From assembly GCA_002786025.1 (NCBI GenBank), contig NHNW01000041.1, forward strand, positions 248,001 through 312,000: a DNA stretch of 64,000 nucleotides. The letters run 5' to 3'. Made by a program: the position numbers and the translations under genes. The stretch comes from Zasmidium citrigriseum (lineage: Eukaryota > Ascomycota > Dothideomycetes > Mycosphaerellales > Mycosphaerellaceae). The notes under the pieces were generated by a model. The model worked only from the letters and a program-made list of their open reading frames with translations. It ran no database searches and was not told where the DNA came from. Below are positions 32,501-42,790 of this stretch, in pieces (the stretch's first letter is position 1; each line of letters starts with the position of its first letter).

Positions 32501-33048
32501 CTCTTCTTCGCAGTAAACTTGGTGACATCCTCTTTCGTAGTCTCCTGTGTAGGTGCGGGTGGAGCGCCGTTGGGCTCAGCGTTCTCTTTCACCTCGTCCA
32601 CAGGACACCGCTCAAAGTTCTGCCCAAACATCTCGATCTCACGAACGAGCTTGTCTGCACAAGCCTTGATGGGCATACCCGTGCAGTGGAAACCTTGTGG
32701 GTATAGAGCTCTCTTTCCTTGCATTCTTGCCCAACCGACTGCAAACTCGAGTTTACTCGCGGTGAAGGAGTGTCCTGCGTGTGGTGTGCCGTTGACATAT
32801 GGGTATGCCATGGTGACCATGTACTTCGGGTATTTCTTCCTCAACTCGGCGGGGGCGATTTGGTGGAAAGGAACCTCCTCCAGACTCGGCGCATCCTGCT
32901 CGAACACTTTCTCTTGCTGCCATTTTTGCTGGAACTTCTTCTCACTCGCAATCAAAGTGTCTCGCTTTTCGGTGTTCTCGATCTTCAAGGTGCCTTTGGG
33001 TTGTTGGGTCGGGGCCAAGGCCTCCTTCGTAGCCTGAACGGCTGCCAT
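29581..33048 (-). CDS. CDC60: Leucyl-tRNA synthetase, cytosolic
   Basis: A single exon encodes 1155 residues. The start is the only suitable ATG, at 33048 (MAAVQATKEAL). The class Ia signatures are present: the HIGH-type HAGH at residues 90-93 (in PYVNGTPHAGHSF) and KMSKS at 766-770 (NGEKMSKSTGNF). The long insert between them includes the CP1 editing domain (GTGVVTSVPSDSPDDYAT, with the Thr-rich and Asp motifs used to hydrolyse mischarged tRNA). The length and sequence are those of the archaeal/eukaryotic cytosolic enzyme, not the bacterial-type mitochondrial one. It charges tRNA-Leu; in yeast the protein also reports leucine to TORC1. The gene is divergent from a small membrane-protein gene. 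Confidence 0.97.
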   Translation of the reverse strand: MAAVQATKEALAPTQQPKGTLKIENTEKRDTLIASEKKFQQKWQQEKVFEQDAPSLEEVPFHQIAPAELRKKYPKYMVTMAYPYVNGTPHAGHSFTASKLEFAVGWARMQGKRALYPQGFHCTGMPIKACADKLVREIEMFGQNFERCPVDEVKENAEPNGAPPAPTQETTKEDVTKFTAKKSKANAKVNVALKYQFQIMLALGIPIEEIHRFSDPQYWLQYFPPLWKRDLNNLGCRVDWRRSMVTTDANPYYDAFVRWQVNRLKEMGKIKFGKRYTVYSPKDGQACMDHDRQTGEGVGVQEYTALKLRVKEWTDAAKSKVEGKIPEGGNVYFVPATLRPETMYGQNCCFVGPSITYGIYEVEKGKEYYFISDRAARNMAFQNIFPQWGVFPKVAELQGSEVVGTLVDAPLSFKKDGVRILPMESVKSTKGTGVVTSVPSDSPDDYATCLDLAKKAEYYKIKKEWVDMDILPIIETPTYGNLTAKHLVETMKINSPKDAKQLAEAKDLAYKEGFYKGKMIYGDFSGKTVEEAKPLVRQQLLDSGDAFAYAEPDGLVISRSGDECVAGHLDQWFMNYGMPEKSGDEKWQPTVLKHVQNEDSEGLNTFSTETKNAFVQVLDWLAQWACARSYGLGTKLPWDQSQLVESLSDSTIYMSYYTIAHMLHKDIFGKEKGEANVSPEELTDEIWDWLFCRTEKIPQTTIKEETLHRMRREFEYWYPLDLRVSGKDLIQNHLTFFLYVHIAMFPPEYWPRAVRVNGHLLLNGEKMSKSTGNFLTLADSISKFGADATRVALADAGDTIEDANFDETVANSNILRLYELRQWCESVVRDARLLKSDETYAQVKENERHKNNDSILRTGEKIFWDEVFENELNGLVRETEKQYDLTNYKAALKSGLYDFTSSRDFYREATKAAGVGMHQDLVKRYVELQALTVTVVAPHWAEYIWTEVLGKPDTVQNARFPSVPDQKPNLTAAREYVRNTSSNITSAEGAQLKKMQKGKQTSYDPKKDKKLSIFCALKYPAWQDGVIEIVRQNFADMKLDVGAVSKSIPKAESKRAMPFVQVLKKSLEGGIEPTTVFERKLAFDEVNVLREMVPGLQQTIQKCATVEVIVVEEEGKKGKVVGGTAGVKVDEERAELPQAAENAVPGQPTFFFENA

Positions 33049-33342
33049 GGTCGCGTAGGTGTTGTTGTGTAGGCGCAAACCACGCAGCCGTGGCGAATAT
33101 ATCAGTCGAAACAGCGACGTGGTGAGTCACGGGGTCATTGGCTGGATTTGAAGCTGGTGCTGTGAGTCGAGCAGAACTTCTCCCACGAGCTTGATGCAGG
33201 TCGGCTTTGCGGGGGTTGGGGCTCCGATGCAAGCTGCTCTTGCCCGCCGCGATGAACGTTGCGCTCTCATCCACCTCCTAGCGACAGCGACATCTAGACA
33301 GTGGACGTCTATATCGGGTCCATCCTCACCCTCGCCGCCAAA
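33049..33342. promoter_or_regulatory. Divergent promoter, LeuRS / small membrane protein
   Basis: A 294-bp region is shared by two divergently transcribed starts (33048 minus, 33343 plus). It should hold both core promoters. No TATA box or named factor site is evident. The small gene has a good start context (CCAAAATGA). Confidence 0.5.
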
Positions 33343-33807
33343 ATGACGAGTCTCTTCGCAGGCCTCTTCCGGAGAGCACCCCAAGTGCCCGAGTTCGCAC
33401 CCAAATTCCCATTCACGATCGAGACGAACCCTTACCGATGCAAACGAACATGGCCTCCCGACTTCACCAAACTCTCACAAAAGCACCAATTCCGACTTGA
33501 GCGACGGTATAGGAGAAGATCGAAGCTGAAGTGGGCAAGACCGAACTGGACGAAGGGAGTCAAGCTAGCACAATGGGGCGCCATCATATTCGTGCTCACA
33601 TACGGAGTACTGTTCTTGGAGATTGACGAGGGAAGGACACCATTTGATGGGGTAAGTGGGAGATGCTGAGAGGCTGTTGGGCATAAGCTGATAACTGCGG
33701 CGCAGATACGTAAATGGTACAAGGAGCAGATGGGAACTATGTCCTCTGTGAGAGATCGTGAACACGCAGACGAAAACAGCCCTGTCGCCAGGAAGCAGCC
33801 ATCTTGA
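33343..33807 (+). CDS. Small single-pass membrane protein, unknown
   Basis: Two exons, 33343-33651 and 33706-33807, encode 136 residues from MTSLFAGLFRRAP. The 54-nt intron is GTAAGT...CAG. The N-terminal half is basic and aromatic (NPYRCKRTWPPDF, RLERRYRRRSKLKWARP). One membrane span follows (GVKLAQWGAIIFVLTYGVLFLEI), and then a short polar tail (IRKWYKEQMGTMSS...). The strong positive charge before the span favours an N-in orientation, or a mitochondrial or ER tail-proximal anchor. I do not recognise the family. The tight sequence, in-phase intron and shared promoter with LeuRS support a real gene. Confidence 0.75.
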
Positions 33808-34666
33808 GCTTGCTAAGCTGCGAGCGAAAGACATCGCACATGCAATCTGTGGAAGCATCATTCTCTGTGCCATCTGGCTCGTACGTAGGCCACTCGATCG
33901 TTGTGCGAGGAGACGAGACTACTTGTACGAACTTTGCCAACGAAGCTTGCCTTCTCCGAGGAGCACTCGGCCGTGCCCTTCGACGGCAGGGCTTTGCATA
34001 AATCGAGCATCGAACGACGATCAACGAAGTGGTGACAAGACCTCGTCCGCGCTGCACAACAGCGATTCTTCGTCATGAGCAAATCCCATGAGACCATCGA
34101 TCGAGGGATACGAGATGGTGTACAGACTACTACGAACGGCTGCAATCTATGTTGAATGGCCACGCGATCCGTCGGGACACCTTACCGCAATGTGTCAGTC
34201 GAACGGACGTGACAAACCGTCAAGACTTCAGGCATACATGGAACAACTGAGCGTTGCTTGGCATGGGTCAGGACCCGGAGACTCAACGTCCAAGAGTGAA
34301 GCTCAGGTGTGTTGCACTGCGACTGAGCTCGCTCTAAGCGGGAGCAGGCGTATGTGAAGAAGGATGGAACGAGGCCTTGGGCAGCTTGGCTCTTCGGTGA
34401 ACGGAATGGACTACTGCGACGGACATTTTACAGTACCGTGGCACTACTGAAGTGTGAAGCCCATAACATATCATGTCACCTCGTCTACAACTTTTCTTGA
34501 CTGTTTGTCCTTATATAGATCTTGTGTCTAATCGATAAGTTGTTGGTGCCTGAGGCCAATTTCAGGGTCTCATGCCATGACCAACGGGCAACCGCTACCA
34601 CTTGGCCTCAATGCCTCTGAAACTCTAAGCCAAAGACCACATCAACAACACTTTGCGATCGATAAA
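33808..34666. other. Intergenic region
   Basis: These 859 bp hold only short ORFs (up to ~106 codons) with no recognisable sequence. Nothing further is called. Confidence 0.4.
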
Positions 34667-36341
34667 ATGGCCGACGAAGACAAAGAGAAAGCAGAGAAGC
34701 TCGCTGCGGCCAAGAAAAGAGTAGAACCACCGTTGCTATCTATACATGAAGCTGTACAGAGCTAACATGTGACAGTTCGAGCAATTAAAAAAGGAGCAGC
34801 AGAAGAAAGGAAAGAAAGGCGGCAAGAAGAAGGCCGAGAAAGCTGGAGACAAGACCGAAGAGACCAAACAGGAAGAGGAGGCAGAGGATACAGCAGAAGC
34901 GGCGGCATCAGCAGATCAAGCAGTGGAAGAGGATGCGAAAGTAGACGATACCCAGGATGGCGATGCTGGCGAGGCACCATCGGAGTCGCAGAAGTCCAAG
35001 GAGCGCTCTGAGTCCTTCAGACAAGGCTCAGGACCTCAGGCCGAAGTGCAAGAGCTGTATCGCAAACAAGCAGCGAAGATCGAGGAACTTGAGAAGGAGA
35101 ACCAGACATTGAAAGAGCAGCACGAGCAAGGTACTGCCCACCTGGCGAAAGCGGAAGAAGAGCTGGAGAGTCTGCGAGAAGGGAGCAGCGATGTTGCTGA
35201 GTTGCGTACAAAAGCCAAAGAGGCCGATCGTCTGACTACTGAACTGGCATCGGTACAACGACAACTGTCTCAAGCACAACAAGCTGCGAAGGGGCCTGCG
35301 CGTAGACAATCGGGAACATCGCCGGACGTCAGCGAGCAATTGGCGAGCAAGACATCTACCATCGAGTCTCTGGAGTTGGACATGAGCAACCTCCGAAACC
35401 AAGTGTCCACACTTGAAACGACCTTATCTGAACGAGATGCTTCCCTCAAGGACCTTGAAGACCGCGCCAAAACCGCAGAGTCAAAGACAGAATCCGTTCA
35501 AAAGGAACTCGACGCCCTCAAAGTCTCAATGGCCTTCCCATCAGAAGAGACCAAGGCTGCGAACGAAGATCCCGAGGCCTTAACCAAACGCATCACAGTC
35601 CTGGAATCCGACCTCCGCACCGCTAACTCCAACCTCGACGCAGCGGCCAGCCGCGCAACAAGTCTCGAGCAAAAGATCGAAACCCTGACCAAACTCCACA
35701 AAGAAGCAACAACAGCCTCCCAAGCCAAAGATAAAGAGCTGACCGACCTGCGAGCTCAGCTCAAAAAGCGAGACCGTCCCTCCCACGTCCGCGACGCCTC
35801 CGAATTCGAGCTCGGCGAAGAAGAAACAGAGACCGGCCAACTCCAAGCACGAATCCGCGCCCTGGAAGCCGAGAACTTCGACCTTCGACGCGGCGTCTGG
35901 CGGGATCGTCGAGCAGAGCTCCAGCCGGGGATGGACGACGGGCCGCAGCCAGGCTACGAAGATGTCGATCTCAATGGGCCCTACAGTCCTGGCGTCGGAA
36001 GGGGCGGGAATATGCCTCATGGCCGCCAGACGAGTACGTTCCAGGATGTGATTACTTCCGGTATTTCGGCTTTCACTGGACGTACAAGAGATCCTCCGAG
36101 TGGCTCTAAGCCCCCGGGACGCGATAGAGCCGAGTCCATTGGTCTTATGAGCGATGATGGAGGATTTGACGAGGAAGCGTTTAGACTGGCGCAGGAAGAA
36201 GAGCAGAAGCGCCGTATTGAACGCGTGAAAGAAGTCAAACGAGGATTGGATCAATGGAAAGGCTGGCGTGTAGACATTGCGGACCTGAGACGTAATGGCC
36301 TTGGTCCAGGAAAGGACGTTGGGCCTGTCTTTGAGATCTAG
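34667..36341 (+). CDS. Coiled-coil protein, Golgin-like architecture
   Basis: Two exons, 34667-34720 and 34776-36341, encode 539 residues. Exon 1 is 18 codons (MADEDKEKAEKLAAAKKR) and joins FEQLKKEQQKKGKKGGKKK across a 55-nt intron (GTAGAA donor, GCTAAC branch, CAG). A Lys-rich and then Glu/Ala-rich start is followed by a long coiled coil (about residues 110-350, e.g. KIEELEKENQTLKEQHEQG). The C-terminal block (DLRRGVWRDRRAE, FQDVITSGISAFTG, EEAFRLAQEEEQKRRIERVKEVKRGLDQWKGWR) looks conserved and globular. The layout recalls Golgi tethers and 'M protein repeat' proteins of ascomycetes; this is inference from architecture only. Confidence 0.8.
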
Positions 36342-36500
36342 AACGTATGTACGACTATGAAAGGAACAATTGACATCTTTGTGTCCATGGCATCGTAAAT
36401 TTTCTTTCGTCTATCTGCTGCTTTCTACAAAAGAGCAATGTTCGGGGTATGCACTATTCCCCTTCCAAAACTCCAGCCCGTTCTATAACCAACATGCCGT

Positions 36501-38804
36501 TTAGATGAGCTGCTGGAAAGCCCGGTTGAGAGGCGACCGCAGAGGCTTGACGTCCTTGTAGAAGTCAATGGTGGCGACGGCGCGCTTGGAGATACCCTCA
36601 GGCGTGAATTCGAATTTCTGTAGATAGTTAGCTTGTGCGCATAGACACGGCAACTAAATGTACTGACCTTATAGACCTGGGTGTATGGGCCGGAAGCACC
36701 GAATCGGTTGAGACCGAATTGCTCGTGCGAGTACTTCTCCCAGCCGAGAGTGCTCATGACCTCCACGCTGAGAGCTGGGATGCCGTCTGGGATGACAGAG
36801 AGCTTGTAGTCCTTTGGCTGAGCGTCAAAGACCTCAACGCAAGGCATCGAGACAACACGGGCAGCAATGCTGTGGTTGTCCTTGAGGTACTTGACGGCTT
36901 CCAAGCAGAGGCCGACCTCAGAACCAGTAGACACGAGAGTGATCTTGGCCGCAGAGTCCTCAAGGGCGACGTAACCACCCTTGATGGCCTTCTCGATCGT
37001 CGAGCCCTCGAGTTGTGGAAGGTTCTGGCGGGTGAGAGCAAGGATGGAAGGAGTGCTCTGCGAGGTGAGAGCAACGTAGTAGGCAGCCGAAGTCTCGTTG
37101 CCGTCTGCTGGGCGCCACACCATCATGTTGGGCAGGGCGCGGAAGTGGGCGAGGGTCTCGATAGGCTGGTGAGTTGGGCCGTCCTCACCAAGACCAATGG
37201 AGTCGTGGGTGGCGATGTAGATGACGCGCTGGTGGGAGAGCGAGGAGAGGCGGACGGCACCGGCGGCGTAAGAGACGAAGTTCAGGAAAGTACCCCCGGC
37301 TGGGATGATGGTACCGTAGGCGGAGAGACCGTTCATGATACCGGCCATGGCATGCTCACGCACACCATAGCGGACATAACGACCACTCCACTCACCAATG
37401 CCGAGGCTTGGTGGCTGGAAGTCAACGGCGGCCTTCCAGCGGGTGTTGTTGGAGCCAGTCAAATCGGCAGAACCGGAGAGCAGCTCTGGGACAGCTTCGT
37501 AGATGGCCTCGAGGACGCTCTCGGACAACTTGCGGGAAGCGATGGCCTTGTCGGTTGGCTTGTAGACAGGCAGCTTGTTTTGCCAGCCGTCTGGAAGCTT
37601 GCCAGTCAAACGGCGCTTGAAGTCAGCGCCGAGCTCCTTGTGCTCGCCAGCGTACTTCTCGAGCAGCTGGTTCCACTCCTGCTCAGCAGCGGCACCCTCG
37701 GCAGCGTGCTTGTTGTACATATCGTACACCTCTTGCGGGACAACGAACGACTTCTCTGGGTCGAAGCCGAACTTCTCCTTGACCTGCTTGCAGTCGTCCT
37801 CCTTGAGAGGGTTGCCGTGGACACCGCCAGTGCCCTGGAGCTTGGAGCCGAAACCGATGGTGGTGGTCAATCGGATCATGGATGGCTTGTCCTTGACCTC
37901 TTTGGCCTTGGCGATGGCAGCCTCGATGCCCTCGAGGTCGTTGTCGCCGTCCTTGACCCACTGGACGTGCCACCCGTAGGCCTCGAAGCGCTTGGAGACA
38001 TCCTCAGTGAAGGCACACTTAGTATCGCCGTCTTCATCAAGTCAGCTTTACAAACATCATCACATGCCGCGAAAAGTACTCACCAATGGAGATGTGGTTG
38101 TCGTCGTAGATGGCGATCAGGTTGCCGAGCTGCAAGTGACCGGCAGTGGAGGCAGCCTCGCTGGCAACACCCTCCATAGCGCAGCCATCACCGAAGAAGA
38201 CGTAGGTGTGGTTGTTGACGAGGTCGAAACCTGGCTTGTTGAACACACCGGCAGTGTGTGCCTGAGCCATGGCAAGACCAACGGCGTTGGTGAAGCCCTG
38301 GCCAAGAGGACCGGTGGTCACCTCAATGCCGGGAGTGTCGTGGCTCTCGGGGTGGCCAGGGGTGATGCTGTCGACCTGGCGGAAGTTCTTCAGGTCGTCC
38401 ATAGAGACGCCGTAGCCGAACAAGTGCAGCAGAGCATATTGCAGCATGCACCCGTGGCCGTTGGAGAGGACGAATCGGTCGCGGTTGAGCCACTTGGGGT
38501 TCTTGGGGTTGAAGGTCATGAATTTGTTGAACAGGACGTGTGCAACTGGGGCCATGCCCATTGGCGCACCGGGGTGGCCAGAGTTGGCCTTGAACGTGGC
38601 ATCGACCTGGAATGCGGTGTTGTGTTAGCGGTGATGCCGTGCGATGCGGCTCGAAGTCGCGGTGACAATGTGTTGAGGATTCGAGGGACATGGCGGGGCT
38701 CATTGGGGTTGCGTGCTGCGAGCACAAGATTGTCTGGGAGGGCGACTTACGGCCAGCGTCCGGATGGTGTTGATTGCCAACTCGTCAGTCTTTCCGTAGC
38801 CCAT
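36501..38804 (-). CDS. TKL1: Transketolase
   Basis: Four exons, 38804-38751, 38606-38084, 38031-36668 and 36617-36501, encode 685 residues, the usual length. The introns are 144, 52 and 50 nt. Motifs run in order: [33 protein letters not shown] (substrate/TPP His), the TPP-binding [19 protein letters not shown] to NLIAIYDDN, then [21 protein letters not shown] sequence ([15 protein letters not shown]), and the C-terminal [17 protein letters not shown]. It transfers two-carbon ketol units in the non-oxidative pentose phosphate pathway in the cytosol. Codons end largely in C or G, as expected for a highly expressed gene. The same bias creates a 514-codon antisense ORF, which is not a gene. Confidence 0.97.
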
Positions 38805-39853
38805 CTTTGCGGTAGTGGATGGAGGATGAGGGTGTGGAGGAAGTGAGGCAAGAGAGTGCAGATTTTTGGAGCGGACGTGAAGGAATCAACGTCACAGCTC
38901 CCGCCGGTCGGTCAGGGTGACCCCACCAAAGCAAAAGTCTCAGCAGTCGGATGATGATGAGCTCGCCCTCTCGTCGGCGATTGCTGCGGCGGATATCTCG
39001 CGGATTTGTCTGGCAACGGCGGCAACAGTCGTGAGGAGCAACGAATGATAGGGAAATGGACCTGGAGATTTCTCGTCTCTCCCAGTCTATACACCTTCGC
39101 ACGGCTGGCCCGGAGACGACTCTCCAATTACCAACTGCTGACACAGATGCTCATCAAGCTCCCTCGCAGCTTCATCGGCGGCCACGCCTGTCGCCGCCTC
39201 AGGTACGTAGCGGCTGGTGAGACTTTTCGGCTACTGCAGGGCCCTTCAACGGCGGTATCTCGACGGACGGAAGAACTCGTGGCAGTGTCTGCTGTACGGG
39301 CTAAAAGCTTCGGCGCCGGACTTCATCACTCATCATGACCAGAAGCTCACTATGAACATTCACGAATTGCTGGAAGCAGCACCAGTGGCGTCGTCCAGAT
39401 CTGTGGTCTACCTGTTCAACGTGAAATACACTCAAGCCTCAGGTACATCAACTGGATGGATTCCCACTTTGAGCATGCCGGAGCGTATAGCCTGAATGGC
39501 CTCGTGCTTCTGTTGAGGGAACAATTCTCCGGTGAAGAGGCATCGGATATAGTGCCATGGATCAGAGTCTGGATGAATCAAGACCGGTGGACAAGCTTGG
39601 GAAATTGTGCGATGGTAAGGCACGGATGAATTGATATCGGTGAGACTCCTTATATTTTACACACGAATCGTGGCGGCAGCCCTTGTCTGCAAACAAAAGA
39701 GACTCCCTTGTCCTCCTTCACGCTCTGCTATACTATGCTACGCTATGCTGTGCTCGCTGAATTGCATCCATTCGAAAAGACAATTTGATCCACTGTGCCA
39801 ATATTCTCTCAAGAAAGCGTCTTGATTGATACCTTCTTCCCCCTTATAGGACT
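38805..39853. other. Intergenic region upstream of transketolase
   Basis: These 1049 bp hold the transketolase promoter and the 3' end of the next minus-strand gene. A 110-codon plus-strand ORF (39006-39338) is not recognised and not called. A short ACTATGCTACGCTATGCTGTGCT near-repeat lies at about 39731-39752. Confidence 0.4.
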
Positions 39854-42790
39854 TTACAATGCAAGCATCGAGTCCTCGCCATTCTCCAGACCAATGCCAC
39901 TGTCCACCACACGCTTCTTGCGTCCACGAGTCTTCTTGGTCTGTACCATCTGCGTCGCGACGACTGTATTGCTCATGGCCTCGAGAGCTCGAAGCTCGTC
40001 CTCGCCTGCGCCGATGGTTTCAGAAGCGTCTTGCTTTGCAGCATCAAGCTTGGCTTGTTGCTTCCTCATCCGATCCGACGTCGCCAGAATGTAGTCTTGG
40101 AATCGCTCACGAAGCGACTGCAGCTCAGTCGTCAGAGTCGTGATCTTCTGGCTCGATTCCTCGCCCGACTCGCGCAACATGGTAATCTCAGAGTCCCGAG
40201 CGTCCAAAACCTCCTGCCAGCTCTGGTCGGCTGCGTGCGCCTTCTCTTCCACCAGGAGGATCTTCTCCTGTTTGTCATGGATAGTCTGCTTGAGAGACTC
40301 AATCTCGTCGTCTTTGTCATTCTGAAGCTGCAGCATCTGCGTGGCCTCGGTCTCGACGCGCCGCTCCAGTCCCAGCTTCTCTGTCTCGAGCTGTTCAACT
40401 TGTTCTTTCAACTCTGAGACAATATGGTTGAGTTCGGCAATCTTCGTGTTGCGGTCTTCGATCTCGCCGTTGTGAAGATCGGCAGTGACAATTGCTTCAT
40501 CGCGCAGCTGAGCAAGTTGGTCATCGCGCTCAGCCAAAGTCGCTTTGATTGAGGCGATGCTAGCATTGAGTTGCTGTGCCTCTTGCGCTGCCTGAGCAAG
40601 ACGAGCATCGTGACGCTCTTCAGCGGTTCGCATGTCATCCTCGAGGGTTTCGATGGCGGCGTTCTTCTGCGCGATTTCGTCTTCGAGGTCGTCAATACGC
40701 TCGTTACGTTCAGCCACATCCTTCTCGATCTCTTGAATACGCGCTTCGTTTTCCTCTATCGTGGCGGCGCGCAACTGAGCGAGTTCCTCAGAAGCCTCTC
40801 GTCGCTCGACCTCCTTGGCAATGTCCTTCTGATATTGCTCATCGCGTTCGGAAGCCAGCTGCTCAAGCTCCTTGACCTTCTGACCGTTGGCCTGCTGGAC
40901 TTCGAACAGCTTCTGTCGTAACTCATTTGCCTGCTTGCCCTGCTCGAGCAGCTTCGCGTTAAGCTCGTCGACCTCAGACTCTGCTGCTTCGTGCTGAGCA
41001 CGCTCATCCTCGTTCAACGAGCGAAGCTCTTCAAGTTCAGACCGGAGTGCGGCCAGCTCTTCGTCCAGACGGTCCACACGCGTCTCCAGATCCTCAATTA
41101 AACTGTCCTTTTCGGCTATCTCCGCCTCGTCAGCCTCGAACCGGGTGTTCAATTCCTCCTGTTGCGCCTTCAAGTCCTCAATCTCGTTGCGTGATGCTTC
41201 CAGCTGCACTTCAATGCCGGTGATCATTGACTGACGCTCTTCTGCGAGCTGTTCAGCCTGGTGTCGCAGCTGGATTTGCTCACCAAGCTGGCCTTCAAAT
41301 TCGCTGACGATCTGTTCGCGCTCCCGGTTCATCTTGGCAATGGTCGCGGCGTGGTCTTCTTCCATGCGAGTGATCATCTCCGTCAGACGGGTCTCTTCTC
41401 CTTGGTAATGCTGCAATGATGCCTTCAGACGATCGATGTTGGTGGCAAGGTCGGCGTTCTCCTCAGCGAGAGTATCTGCTTCCCTCGTCTTTGCATCCAG
41501 CTCATCCTCAGTAGCATCGCGTTGGTCAGTCACATCTTGCAGTTCCTGCTGGAGTCTCTCAACCTCTCGGGCTTTCTCGTCACTATCATGGTCCAGTTCA
41601 TCCCATTGCTTTTCGAGGAAATTGACGCGAGCAGTCCTGTCTGCAAGATGGTCGACGAGTCCGCGGATCTGAGTGCTAAGTTCATGGACGAAGTCGTCCT
41701 GCCTCTGGCGCTCGTGGTCCTGAGTCTTCAGGCGTTCGGCGAAGTCATTCACCGTGCAGAGTAGAAGGTCGAGCATTTCCTCGTTCGAGGCAACGTCGGA
41801 GAGATTCGGGAGGACACCATGAAGACCTTCGCGGACGCGAAGAAAGGCCTCTCTGATGTTGAGCAGCACGGACTTTGAGCTCGCGCTTTCGTCTGCGAAT
41901 CCGAGGCCTTGAAGCTCGATGTCAAGAACCCTGAGCTCTGTTTGGGCTTGGTTCGCTTGCTGGCTGAGAGCAACAATGGCGTCCTGGAATTTCTTGCGCT
42001 CTGCGGATGCTATAGCCTCGTACGATCGTGACTGCGATTGGCTGAGCGACTGGTCGTCTGGGATCCTCGCGTGCTGAGCTTTGCTAGGAGCCATAGCATT
42101 GGTAGTCTCAGAGTAAGAGACCTGATTTGAGAGGACCAACATGCTCGCATCTGGCTTGCCATCATCTGGAAGACCCTCCTCCTGGCTTAGCTGCGCGATT
42201 TCTTTCTCAATCTCTTGCACTCTCTTCTTTGCGTTGTTTGCTTTTTCCTCCTCGAGCTCGAGCTGAAGTTCATGAATTCGAGCTCGCTGTTGACGACGCT
42301 CCTCAAGGACCTCATTCAATGGGGCAAATTCTGCCTCGTCAACGAAGACCATCTCAGTGTCATCCTGAGACAATGCGGCCGGCAGGGAGCGACGAGTTGA
42401 AGTGCGAGTAACACGCTGGCGCTTGACACGATGCTCATCTCCATTGGCTTCCGCGGCAGGAGATGCGGTGGCGCGCCGCTTGGAGGCCATCTTGCGAGGA
42501 TGAGGTGTTCGGTGAGTTGCTGTCGTTTCTTCAGCCTCGTCGGCGGTACCTCTGCCAAAGCGCACGTGCTTGTCGGTCTCTTGCGATAACTCGTCCTCTT
42601 CCTCTTCCTCAATTGCCTCCTCTACCTCCTCGAGGATGTCGTGCTCTTGCTCGGCGGTGGAGCGCAAGTTCCGTCTCGTGCGAGTGCTGGTGGATCCTTG
42701 GCGGCTCTGAGAGGAAGGAGCTTCTGAAATACTTGAGGCATCACTTGCTTTTCTGCTCCGACCGCGAGCCTTGCTCTTCTTCGGCGGCAT
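39854..42790 (-). CDS. Large coiled-coil protein, unknown
   Basis: A single exon encodes 978 residues from ATG 42790 (MPPKKSKARGRSRKASD). The first ~150 residues are basic, Ser-rich and then acidic (EEAIEEEEEDELSQETD), with several short basic clusters that could be nuclear localisation signals (KRRATASP, HRVKRQRVTRT). From about residue 155 to 920 the protein is an almost unbroken heptad-patterned coiled coil (IEDLKAQQEELNTRF, DEIESLKQTIHDKQEK). It ends in a short basic motif (KKTRGRKKRVVDSGIGL). The layout fits a nuclear, spindle-pole or chromosome-structure scaffold. I cannot name the ortholog. Confidence 0.8.
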   Translation of the reverse strand: MPPKKSKARGRSRKASDASSISEAPSSQSRQGSTSTRTRRNLRSTAEQEHDILEEVEEAIEEEEEDELSQETDKHVRFGRGTADEAEETTATHRTPHPRKMASKRRATASPAAEANGDEHRVKRQRVTRTSTRRSLPAALSQDDTEMVFVDEAEFAPLNEVLEERRQQRARIHELQLELEEEKANNAKKRVQEIEKEIAQLSQEEGLPDDGKPDASMLVLSNQVSYSETTNAMAPSKAQHARIPDDQSLSQSQSRSYEAIASAERKKFQDAIVALSQQANQAQTELRVLDIELQGLGFADESASSKSVLLNIREAFLRVREGLHGVLPNLSDVASNEEMLDLLLCTVNDFAERLKTQDHERQRQDDFVHELSTQIRGLVDHLADRTARVNFLEKQWDELDHDSDEKAREVERLQQELQDVTDQRDATEDELDAKTREADTLAEENADLATNIDRLKASLQHYQGEETRLTEMITRMEEDHAATIAKMNREREQIVSEFEGQLGEQIQLRHQAEQLAEERQSMITGIEVQLEASRNEIEDLKAQQEELNTRFEADEAEIAEKDSLIEDLETRVDRLDEELAALRSELEELRSLNEDERAQHEAAESEVDELNAKLLEQGKQANELRQKLFEVQQANGQKVKELEQLASERDEQYQKDIAKEVERREASEELAQLRAATIEENEARIQEIEKDVAERNERIDDLEDEIAQKNAAIETLEDDMRTAEERHDARLAQAAQEAQQLNASIASIKATLAERDDQLAQLRDEAIVTADLHNGEIEDRNTKIAELNHIVSELKEQVEQLETEKLGLERRVETEATQMLQLQNDKDDEIESLKQTIHDKQEKILLVEEKAHAADQSWQEVLDARDSEITMLRESGEESSQKITTLTTELQSLRERFQDYILATSDRMRKQQAKLDAAKQDASETIGAGEDELRALEAMSNTVVATQMVQTKKTRGRKKRVVDSGIGLENGEDSMLAL

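Noticed and set aside
36635..38179. A 514-codon plus-strand ORF across the transketolase gene
   Set aside because: It is antisense to strongly conserved transketolase exons and crosses two of their introns. Its openness follows from the G/C-ending codons of the real gene.
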